From positions 41,108,488-41,172,487 of the forward strand of contig CM073897.1 in the NCBI GenBank assembly GCA_037176705.1: a DNA stretch of 64,000 nt, in the 5' to 3' direction. Under the pieces are notes generated by a model. That model was given only the letters and a program-made list of their open reading frames with translations. It was not told the DNA's origin and did no database searches. The translations under genes were made by a program, and so were the position numbers. This document shows, in pieces, positions 53,695 to 63,039 of this stretch (positions are counted from its first letter, which is position 1; the number at the start of each line of letters is the position of its first letter). The stretch is from Molossus alvarezi. Taxonomy: Eukaryota > Chordata > Mammalia > Chiroptera > Molossidae.

Positions 53695-55470
53695 TGTCCA
53701 TGAAATATAGATACCTTACATTTACCAACTCGCATTGCTGCTGAATTGATTCACCCTGGGTAGTATTTTTCTTTCCTGAAAAAAAAGAATCACTTTTTTA
53801 TATTTCTTTTGTATTTCTACTTTGCCTAACACACAGTAAAATAACTAATAGGAGCTCATGCTATAATTGCTGCTTGCAAGTGTGAATATACAGACCCAAG
53901 CTCAAATGTCATAGAAGTGTGTTCTATTCTACCCGGGAGACTTTTAATCAATCGGTAGGCTTAACTCACAGTGGATGTAGTCCCATGAAGAAGTGCAGTG
54001 GGAAGTGGTGGGAGCCAAGATGAGAAGAGGGTAGATCACAGAAAGACTGAACAGGCAACTAGCAGTATAAAAGAGTGCCCACGGGAATGTATTAAATCAG
54101 GACCTGATTGAAAAATATCCATGTCCAGGCGAGGATTAGGAATTTGAGGTAGGATGTGGGGGAAGCTTGGACAAGCAGTGTACCTGTAGACAGGTGAGTG
54201 GCTCTCCCTTGACTAGGTAGTCAGTGTGACTTGGAGCAGAATGTTTTCCTGAATGTTAGTTGAGTCAAGCAGGGCATGCCTGCACCCCGAGTAGGGCTCT
54301 ATTCCTAGCAAGGAAGTTAATGTGAATGGTAGAAACTGAGGCAGAAGTCCAGCCACAATACTGCTGCAATGCAGTGAGCTGGGGGATTCCCTCCTAAGCT
54401 GTTCTAGGGCACCCAGAGGAAGTCCAGATCACATCCTTCCACACCCATGTCCACTCTCTCTTCCTAGTGGCCCTGGTCCAAATGACCTCAGGAAGAACTA
54501 GATGGGTCTGAGCCCAAACTACTCATCTCAAAAGAACCCTACAGAAAAGATATGGGTAGGCAGATAAAACCTAATTCATCCACTTAGAAACCTGTCCGCT
54601 GCCGAATCCCGTTTCTCGCATCTGGCTGCCACCCAACCTTCTCAACCAGCATGCTCCCTGATGTGGCCCTGCCCGCTCCCTGGGAGGCAGCACGACCCCC
54701 GCATGGCCTCAGGAGCTTGGCAGGGCCGTGAGCATCAGCATCCAGCCATCAAGTCGCCAACAAATAACTTCCTGCGGGCCTATTTATCTTCTGTTGCAAC
54801 CCAGCGGAACCAGGGTCTATAAATCGTCGCTGGGATTCAGGAAGGACCATTTTCTCGGACAGGGATGTATTGCATATCAGTAGCGGAGCAGAGTATCAGT
54901 GTGTTCTCCCCAGCGCAGAGTCCATTTGCCTACTGTAGTGCAACAGACACGCTCGGCGGGCAGCGGCCCCCAGGGCGGGCCCGGGGCCATAAACCTCCGC
55001 TGCGGACAGGAGCTGGGGGGAGTGAAGACAAATGAACCGCTTCGGAGCAGGCCCAGCACTGCCAGGGCTCTGGACGCCTCTGTAGGTGGAGCTGAAGCTG
55101 AGTTTTGCTAAAGGCAGATGCGGTGCTTGTACTTGGCTTGGCGTTCAATCACAAGCGTGTTTAAGGATCAAGTGCTTGTGTTGAACACACTGGGGCTGTA
55201 TGGCCCTGCACGAGCAGCAGAGGCAGCAAAGACCAGAAGGCTCTTGGGTCCGAACTGGTTTTAAATTCCAGCGCTGCCCCTCACAATGGGACTTCAGGCG
55301 CTTTGTGTAACCTGTTTTTCCTGTGTAAAAGGCCCCATGCGGTAGATTGTATTACATGGATAAAAGGAGATGATGACTCCAAGTGTGATAGATAGTAAGG
55401 CACTCAAGGACTTGGAGCTCGTTTAAAATTAGAAATATCCGCGTGGAGATGGCAACAGGGCTTAGACTGG
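53695..55470. other. Long unassigned block with GC-rich core
   Basis: No repeat recognised over 1.8 kb. The part at 54600-55030 is GC-richer and carries 'ctatttatcttctg', 'ggtctataaatcgtcgc', 'gcataTcagtagcgg'-like and 'ggggccataaacctccgc' sequences. TATA/MEF2-like and CpG-bearing, it could be a regulatory element, but no transcript structure is visible. Confidence 0.4.
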
Positions 55471-55473
55471 CAG

Positions 55474-55638
55474 CACAGCCTGGGAATTTTCCATCAGCTG
55501 CCTCCTGCACGCCCCCTACTGGGATGGAGGTGGCAACCCGGGTATGTACCCTAACCTGGAATCCAACTGGGACCTGTCTGTCCATGGGAGGAAGCTCAGT
55601 CCACTTAGCCACATGGGAGGGGCACAGCATGGGAATTT
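55474..55638 (-). mobile_element. Tail-less VES SINE with 16-bp TSD
   Basis: Flanked by 'cacagcctgggaattt' (55474-55489) and 'cacagcatgggaattt' (55623-55638). The 133-base insert is the tRNA-head half of a VES in reverse ('gctgcctcctgcacgccccc', 'aacccgggtatgtaccc', 'cagtccacttagccacatg'). The purine block and poly-T expected at the left are absent. Confidence 0.8.
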
Positions 55639-55649
55639 GAAAGGAGGAA

Positions 55650-55800
55650 CTTAAGTCAGACAAAACCAGATGTGAGTCTTAGTTCTCCCACTTGTTCAGG
55701 TAACCTTGGACATGTTATTTACTTTTCTATTGCTCGGGAATAATAGTATTGCCCAGCACATTAAGCTTCTCATGTGACTCAAAGGTGCCTTTAGAATACA
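55650..55800 (+). mobile_element. MIR fragment
   Basis: 'tgagtcttagttctcccac', 'ggtaaccttggacatgtta' and 'cgggaataatagtattgcc', forward order. Confidence 0.75.
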
Positions 55801-56079
55801 AAGCATAAGACTTTTTGTCTAGTAAGACCTTATTAATTGAGAAATATACCTGGATTGGATAGCCAAAATCTTAAACTCATGTTTATGATCCTTATTATAA
55901 CCAGGCTATCCTGTGTGCATGTAATTTATAGTTGTATATTTATTATTGAGGGAAAATAACATTAAAATAATCTTCCGTTGAACTGTTTATCCAATTGAGT
56001 GGAACCAGGGTTTATTGGCTCTTTATTAGAAGTGTGGGTGCTGCGTGCTGCGAGGGATACAAAAATGAACAAGGAATGA

Positions 56080-56165
56080 GGATAAAATTGATGTACCAAG
56101 CACTGTACTAAGGACTCTCAGGTGGATTATCTCCTATAATCTTTTCATATGGTTTACATTAGGAA
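56080..56165 (-). mobile_element. MIR 3' fragment
   Basis: 'ccaagcactgtactaaggac' then 'ggattatctcctataatc' match the reversed MIR 3' end. Confidence 0.75.
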
Positions 56166-56289
56166 GAACAAGCCGTGGTCATTGTGAAAACGTGGGAAGG
56201 AGAAAAAGTTATAAAAACAAAAATTAAAATTAGCTAGAATCACCGTTAGTTATTTGCTGTATTCCCCGCCTGTCCTTTCTCTGTGCAAA

Positions 56290-56420
56290 GTGCAGGGCTT
56301 GTTTAAACCTCAATTCCCCCATCACCCGAGAGTGCTTGGACAGTAAATGAGATCCTTCAAGAAAAGGAGTGAACGGTGCCAGGCATTTGGGCACTCAGTA
56401 AATGGCTGTGCCCTCCATAT
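56290..56420 (+). mobile_element. MIR 3' half
   Basis: 'aacctcaattcccccatcac', 'agtaaatgagatccttcaag', 'ggtgccaggcatttgggca', forward order. Confidence 0.7.
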
Positions 56421-56424
56421 TCCA

Positions 56425-56835
56425 TCACATATGAATAGCGTCACAGAGCTTTTCAAAATGACAGAGACCTGACGATATGAACCTATGGGGTGGTCATTCA
56501 AAGGGCTTGCAAAGCCCAGGGATAGGTTTGGAGCATGTTCCTGGGGTGCCAGTTTACTCATAGATTTTAACAGGTATTGGTAAATGTATGGTTTTTATAT
56601 TAAAAGCCATGTAGTTCATGGGTTACACAATTCTTGACAATTTTTAAGACCAACTATGAGACTGCAGAGGAACAGTGTACTTGTGATGGCCCAGCTCAGA
56701 CTGAAACGCCAATCCCCGGGCATGCTCTCTTTTCCTTCTTTATTGTGGACCTTGCCATCAAAAAGGTCAAGAGGTCAGAGAAAGGTTGGAAGCAGAGGGC
56801 TAGCATGGTCAGTGTTGGATGTTAGATCACTGTGG
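56425..56835. other. Unassigned sequence
   Basis: No repeat or gene recognised. Confidence 0.4.
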
Positions 56836-56839
56836 TGGT

Positions 56840-57115
56840 CATGAGGAAGAGGAGTTGGAGGGATGGCCACAAAGGGAAAACCTGCTGTGAAGCTACTGCA
56901 GTGGTCTGGGTAGTAAGCAATGAGAGCAAGACCGAGAAAAAGGGCAGCAGGAATGATGAGGAGGAGACAGATCTGAAAGATTTCAGAGATAGAACAAAGA
57001 AAACCTTGTCGTTGTCCAAGTGTGAATGAAGAGTTGGACGGGAAGGATTCTAGGCGATCCCTGGGTTCTCGTGTGGATAGCAGACTTGGAGGTACTTTGG
57101 ACTAAATGATTCAGA
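56840..57115 (-). mobile_element. L2 internal fragment
   Basis: 'gctactgcagtggtctgggt' and 'cctgggttctcgtgtggata' fit the reversed L2 region upstream of the 3' end. A Lys/Glu-rich plus frame here is a by-product of purine bias. Confidence 0.6.
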
Positions 57116-57192
57116 TATACAAGGTCATTGGTAATAGATACTAGAGATCCATTCATTTTGTAATAGAATCCTCACTGCCCTACCACTCTAAT

Positions 57193-57219
57193 TAAGAGAG
57201 AGAGAGAGAGAGGGAGAGA
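57193..57219 (+). repeat. (GA)n microsatellite
   Basis: Ten or so GA units with one ggg interruption. Confidence 0.9.
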
Positions 57220-58095
57220 TGCAGTTATATATTTATATACCCCAAACTTTGGAAAAACCAAAGTTTCCATTTCTTGAAATAACTTCTGGTTTCCCTGAAA
57301 ATTATTTTAAGAATTCTACTGTCTTAGACAGGCCCGAACGTAACAATCCCTGCCTTAATCATCAGCTTGTAGATGAGGAGGAAAGTGTGTGGTTTTGGGG
57401 ACCCCTTCAGCAAAAGCTGCCCGTGCTCTGAGCCTCTGGAAAATTGGTCGCTCTTGCTGCCGAAATGAAAGTGGAACCACATATCAGGACCAGAGTCCAC
57501 GGATGTGAGGGCGCGTTTTCTCTATGACAATATCAGGGCAAAAATTAAACATTCATAATATGGTAATTAAACACTGAATAATTTACTCTAAACCAATAAA
57601 GTGATGTTGGTAGTGTGATCGCTCCAGAATGAAATACAGTAGAAAGAAAAATACCAATGTTTGTTCATTAGCTATAAGCCTGGACTGTGCAGTGACACTG
57701 AGCATGTTTCCTCTATTATGACCAGAGTTTGGAAGTACAGTCTACTCCCCAACCCACGTTCAGCTGGGAATCAAGCACGTAGCATCCCACCCTCCCCCAC
57801 CCTCTCTGTGATAAGTCCTATGTCCAGCACCAGGCTACTCAACTAATTTGGGCCTCAGTTTTCAAATCTCATGTTGGGCATGAATAATTTTTGTCCTGTC
57901 AACATAATTTCATATCTAAAAGACAACAGTCTGTTATTATCACGCCAAGCACAGAGTAGCCTTGCAGAAAGCCTAGTATTGCATTTTTCCAAGGTGTTCA
58001 CTGCTCTGTAGCAGGGCTAGTTGGACTTCCTATCACTGGGATAAGAGAAAGAAAGTATCTGATGAAGCAGATGTATTTGGAAGTCTATAAAAAAT
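57220..58095. other. Unassigned block
   Basis: Nearly 900 bases without a recognised repeat. A 70-codon plus frame (57219-57431) has no domain. Confidence 0.4.
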
Positions 58096-58098
58096 TGC

Positions 58099-58293
58099 AA
58101 ATTCATTGCCCTGGCTGGGTAGCTCAGTTGGTTAGCATACCATCCCAATATGTTTGGTTGACCCCATCAGGTCACATACAAGAATCAACCAATAAATGCA
58201 TAAATAAGTAGAGCAACAAATCAATGCCTGTCTCCATCTCTGTCTCTGTCTCTCTTTCTAAAATCAATACATAAAACAAATTATAAATTCATT
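58099..58293 (+). mobile_element. Divergent tRNA-SINE with 9-bp TSD
   Basis: 'aaattcatt' repeats at 58099-58107 and 58285-58293. Head 'gccctggctgggtagctcag' and 'ttggttagcataccatccc', then 'acaagaatcaaccaataaat', a pyrimidine block and 'aaaatcaatacataaaac' tail. Its head and middle differ from both VES subtypes elsewhere, so it is a separate related lineage. Confidence 0.85.
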
Positions 58294-58930
58294 TAGCAAT
58301 CTCTGACAATCACAGATACCCTCAGAGTCCCGTCACAAATCATATTCACAGCCCATCATAATCCCAGATAATGTAGATCAGAGTAAACATAACTGATGTC
58401 CTTTTATTTTTCTTTGAGAACTCCCAAGTTTCCTTTGGGGGGGTATGGGCCATGTTCACACATAACATCCTTTTAATTCACTTTGTTTCTTCAAAGCTCC
58501 CAAGTCTCTACCTTGTTCTGAACCCTGTTTCTGTCTATGTCCTGAAGGTACCCTACTTCATGGTCACCAGGTGCCCACGCTGTGTAGCCAAGGCAAAAAT
58601 GCAGACAAATACCAGCCAGGGAAGAGACCAGTGCAGAAGTCAAGGTCTCTGAGAACAGACAGGGGGCACACCAGGCTCCCATGAAGCGGGTTCCTTAGCG
58701 CAAGAGGAGAGAAAGAGTGCAGAGGACACAGCCCCTTCGCAGGGCTGCCCCGGTGGCCGCAGAGCCCCTTCTAAGCCAACAGGAGATGTAGCTGCACACA
58801 CTCTGCTTCACACTGCAATAGAAGAACCCCCAGCTCTGCCCCGTGCAGTCTGAAACAGAGCGCTGGGGCTGGCCTGAGGGCCAATGATGCACGCACTTAA
58901 GCAAAACAGAGGACTACACTGCATTTAAAA
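58294..58930. other. Unassigned sequence
   Basis: No repeat recognised. Small frames on both strands only. Confidence 0.4.
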
Positions 58931-58931
58931 C

Positions 58932-59186
58932 AGGGAAAGGTGTCCGGCTGGTGTGGCTCAGTGGTTGAGCGTCGACCCATGCACCAAGAGGTCACCAGTT
59001 CAATTCCCAATCAGAATACATGCCTAGGTTGTGGGTCCAATCCCCAGTCGGGGGCATGCGGGAGGCAGCCAAGCAATGTTCTCTCTCATCGATGTTTCTG
59101 TCTCTCTCTTTCCCTCTTCCTTCCTCTCTCTCTCTAAAATCAATAAAGGAAAAATAAATAAATAAACGAACAAATAGGGAAAGGTG
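58932..59186 (+). mobile_element. VES SINE with 11-bp TSD
   Basis: Perfect 'agggaaaggtg' duplications (58932-58942, 59176-59186). Head 'ccggctggtgtggctcag', 'gttgagcgtcgaccc', 'ctctcatcgatgtttctg' and 'aaaatcaataaagg' tail followed by aaataaataaa. Frames on both strands here are SINE-derived. Confidence 0.96.
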
Positions 59187-59500
59187 CCCCCACACAAGGT
59201 GGGAAGCCCAGCTCAGGCCACGTGGCCTCCATCTCTGGGTTAAGAGTGTTCCAGGCCCAAGGCTGACTGTTCTGTGACTGAGTGGGAGCTGCGAGGGGCC
59301 ATGCATGAGACTGCTTTTCCCAGCGTCCCCAGAGATCCTCCCAGAGCTCACGAGTAAGGCCTTCTGAGTTATACCTCAGCACAACCAAACAGATCGAGGA
59401 GCGCCCCCTCTCTCTAGGCTTCGCTCTTTGTTTTTCTTTGTTGAAATGGATGCGTATTGAGGTCTGGAGTCATGGAAGGAGGGTCCTAAGACAGAACTAC
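59187..59500. other. Unassigned sequence
   Basis: No repeat or gene recognised. Confidence 0.4.
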
Positions 59501-59504
59501 ACTG

Positions 59505-59600
59505 GGCCTCGGAACTAGAGCATTTTCCCTGTGAATTTCTGTAAGGATTAAATAAGACAAAATATATGTTGTTTGGTACCAATACTTGGAACACAGACAG
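59505..59600 (+). mobile_element. Possible MIR 3' fragment
   Basis: 'tttctgtaaggattaaataa' followed by 'ccaatacttggaacacagac' resembles the forward MIR 3' part. Confidence 0.55.
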
Positions 59601-59604
59601 GGTC

Positions 59605-61335
59605 AACTCGGCCCTTGTGGAGGCTGTCAGTACTAAATATCAATGAGGGAGTTTGATCCTGCTCTGGGAGCTTTGTCTCTGGGGGTGACGGGCTGACTGG
59701 TGACTAAAGCACAGAGAGGACTAAAACCAACTGCTTTGTAGGCAGAAGCCGGAAGGCACGTCACTGACAACGGTCCGTGCCAGCAGCGGGGGCTGAGCGT
59801 TGGAGCCTTGCTACCTGGAGGGGCCCTGCACAGGCACGTTGATGGGCATGTGCCTGCTCTTTTGAGAAAAGGTCACAAACCCTGTGACTGGAGCATGACG
59901 CACAGAAATGGCGCAGAAACCCGTAGGCTGGGCCAGTCATGGAAGGCCGAGACTAGACACATGTGGCCGGGCGCAGGAGAGCCAGCGTGGCTTGGAGCTC
60001 TGCTGAGGAGCTGGAAGCTGGGACGCAGTTCAAGCAGGGCCCTGTCTGCTCCTGGTCCCTGGTCTGTCAGCTGCGTGGGTGCTGGGAGACCTGGAAGCCC
60101 ACCACGGAGTTCCAGGGGGCACTACTGAGCCAGCGTTCCCCAAGGGGGCCGCACTGTGTCCCTCTGCCCCACCCCTCACCCGACCTCAGTCCCAGACATT
60201 GAATTGCCTTGTAAGACACAGACTCCACTGCCTACTCTTCAGCAGCCGGTCCTGACCCGCAGCAAGCGGGGCCTCCCAACGGGGGGCACACTTTTCAGAT
60301 CATCAAGCAAGAATATACCTGTTGTCAGAGGTGGAGATGTTTAGAAGTCGTTCTTAATCAGAAAGTCAGCCTCACACCTCAGCACTCACAGCACCTAGTT
60401 CTCCAGGCTCCTCCTGGATGAAGAAGGACCAGCCCACCTTTACCCTCAGACAAGCTGGAATAATATGCAAGCGTCTCTTAAAAGACTAGAAGATAAATTC
60501 AGGAGGAATCTGAGCAAATCCTTCATACCAAACTAGCAGAACAATGTGAATCTTTTGGGAAATTCACACAGGATCAGATCATGCCACCATACGGAACACG
60601 CCCACAGCCTGAAGCTTTCTTGCGTATCTGGATGCCAGGGTTGACCCCAAGAGATGGCTGCTGTGTACTTCTTACAGCTGGTTTGATGTCACATCTCAGC
60701 CCCAGCTTTGTATCCCGAGAACACTTAAAAGGTTTCTGCAGGTCCATTTTCTACAACTTGAAAGACCTTAAACTTTTGTGCTTGCTAGAAGCTTACCTTT
60801 CATTTCTGCTCATCCAATAAACAGCTGTGCCCTGCTGTGATAGACTTTTCAAACAACATACCTGGAGCAGCAGTTTAACGAAATATGCCCTCGGTGACAC
60901 ACAACAAATGGAGTTTCCCCAAGCACAGTTCTGTAAGAAGTCTGTGCATCTGTGTGTAGGGCTGTTTGAAGTTGTTATTTGTATTGTGCAAATGTTTTTG
61001 ATCCTGGTGATCCTGGCTGTGAATTTGATGCATGACAATTATGGTCAAAAACATTTGCTTGATCTACAGAAGATCATTAATGTTTTGTGGCCACATAAGT
61101 TGTCACAGTGGGTTGTTTCATGTGTAGATATTATTGTTGAATACAAGGACTGTTTCCAGCACAGAGTATGAATCATGCATTAGGATGGACACTAGATGTG
61201 ATCATGAAGACATAGCAAAGGTCTGTGGTCCTAGGTCTACAAAGGTGCAGTGAGGATTGAACATGCAGTGAGGAGACAGGCCATTTGGCACAGGGACTCT
61301 GCTTAGCCCCGCTGGAAAGATACTTTGACTGGAAG
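59605..61335. other. Long unassigned block
   Basis: About 1.7 kb without a recognised repeat. The left half (59700-60300) is GC-rich with scattered CpGs; the right half is AT-richer. A 114-codon plus frame (60827-61171) carries a hydrophobic stretch around residues 45-68, but has no known domain, homologue or translation context I can see, so I do not call a gene. Confidence 0.4.
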
Positions 61336-61339
61336 CCTT

Positions 61340-61623
61340 AAAATACTCACATGGAGCCCTGGCTGGTTTGGCTCAGTGGTTAGAGTGTCAGCCTGCAGAC
61401 CAAAGAGTTGTGGCTTTGATTCTGGCCAAGGGCACGTACCTTGGTTGCAGTTCATCCCCGGCCCTGGTTGGATCATGTGGGAGGCAACCAGTCGAAGTGT
61501 CTCTCTCACATTGATGTTTCTCTCTCTCTGTCTCCTCTCGTCCCTCCCACTCTTTCTAAAGATAAACAGAAAAAATATCCTCGGGTGAGGATTAAAAAAT
61601 AATAATAAAATACTCACGTGGAG
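61340..61623 (+). mobile_element. VES SINE with 17-bp TSD
   Basis: 'aaaatactcacatggag' (61340-61356) and 'aaaatactcacgtggag' (61607-61623) differ by one transition. Complete forward copy with 'ggctggtttggctcag', 'gatgtttctctctctctg', 'cctcgggtgaggattaa' and an AAT-rich tail. Confidence 0.97.
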
Positions 61624-61789
61624 TCTGTGCTCACCTTATTCACACAAAGAGCCCCCTGAACCCTGAACTTCTATGTAGAAAACATCTCCCCTAGAGCAGG
61701 AACACTGGGGCTTGCTCCGCAGCATAGGACAGGTGAGCACGGGCTGGGCCAGGCCCCAGCGGCACTGCTACGTGGAGGAGCCACTTCAC

Positions 61790-62180
61790 CTTTGCAAGTG
61801 GATTTGAATCCTTGCGTCAGGCTCTCCCAAAGTGCTTGAGCTAGTGCTCCACCTCCGGCTACTATTTCTTTTTGTTGTTGTTGTTAATCCTCGCTCAAGG
61901 ATATTTTTCCACTGATTTTCAGGCAGAGTGGAAGAGAGGGAGGGGGAGAGAGAAATATCCGTGTGAGAGAAACACATTGACCAAGAATCAAACCCGAGAC
62001 CCTTCAGTTCGGGGGGCCAAGGCTCTAACCTCTGAGCCAAACTGGCCAGGGACCAGTTACTATTTCTTTATCCATAAAATGGGGTCAACAGCATTTGCCC
62101 CACAAGCTTCCTGGAGGGTTACTAGATGCAAGTGTGTAACATACTTTCACGTAGCAGCTGCTCAGCAAACATTTCTTTCC
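61790..62180 (+). mobile_element. MIR split by a VES insertion
   Basis: Left part 'gatttgaatccttgcgtcag' (B-box region), right part 'tttatccataaaatgggg' and 'cctggagggttactagatgc' form one forward MIR. The VES entered at the point corresponding to 'tcagtttcctcatctg'. Confidence 0.82.
61860..62069 (-). mobile_element. VES SINE with 12-bp TSD and internal deletion
   Basis: 'tactatttcttt' at 61860-61871 and 62058-62069. Reversed body with 'aatcctcgctcaaggatatt', then a deletion joining 'gagaaacacattgacc' directly to 'aagaatcaaacccgagac', and the head 'gagccaaactggccaggg'. Six extra bases (accagt) lie between the head and the right TSD. Confidence 0.9.
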
Positions 62181-62184
62181 TCCT

Positions 62185-62840
62185 CTTGCCATTGCCATTC
62201 CAGGTCAGCATGCTTCCTGAACTCCCGGAAGCGCCCCGCCAGAGCTTCAGAAAAGACCGTAATAGTATTCACAGCCCCTCTGTAGTCTCTGTCCAACTTC
62301 TCTTACAGGATCCCCTGATGATTAGTTGCTCAGTCAGGACTGTGCTATTAAATGATTTCTATTATATTGTTCAGTGTGACTGCTAAAGACAACTGGACCG
62401 TCTGCCTTTCTGGCTCCTAGGAATGTGTCTGAGTTCTGGATGGAGCATTCCACCAAGTGACCTGTTGTGTCCACCTCCAGATGAGATCTAATTTCCATAG
62501 CCATTGAATTACAGAATCTCAGACAACAAACATCATCCAGGTAAACTGCAAAGAATCTGGAGAGCAACGTGTTAGGAGAGTGGTTTTGTAGTTGACTGGG
62601 TTGAGGATTTGACAGCGAATTACTATAAAAGGCTTTTTGACTTTGCAATTCATGAAGGTCACTCTTTCTCTTGCTCCATTTCAGCGCAAATATTTCCAAC
62701 AGCAATTTAATGATCTTTCTTACAACTTCTTTTAGCTACATCGTATATGTTTTGGCTGGATAGTTTGGAGGGGTTGCTTTTTATTTGTAGGCAAAATATT
62801 GGGAATTTAAAATTGGGATTGGAACTTGAATGTATCATCT
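62185..62840. other. Unassigned sequence
   Basis: No repeat or gene recognised. A 123-codon minus frame (62334-62705) has no recognisable domain. Confidence 0.4.
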
Positions 62841-62849
62841 GCTTGCCCT

Positions 62850-62990
62850 GGACCAAGTTACAAAGTCCATAAGGTAGGTGGTGTGTGATTAGCCTTAGCT
62901 ATTTATTTGCAAAATAGAAATAGTAACCAAATCTACTTGCTGGGGTTGGCATAGTTACCATAAAGTTGTCAAAATGTGTGATGCTGTATC
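62850..62990 (+). mobile_element. MIR fragment
   Basis: 'gccctggaccaagttacaaa', 'aaaatagaaatagtaacca', 'ggttggcatagttaccataa' follow the forward MIR loosely. Confidence 0.55.
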
Positions 62991-63039
62991 TATATCTATG
63001 TCGTGGTTTTCATTCACAGAGTTTTAAGTGGTGCTTACT

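Noticed and set aside
59700..60300. Possible CpG island promoter
   Set aside because: GC is raised, but CpGs are scattered and clearly below island density by eye; no first-exon or transcript features.
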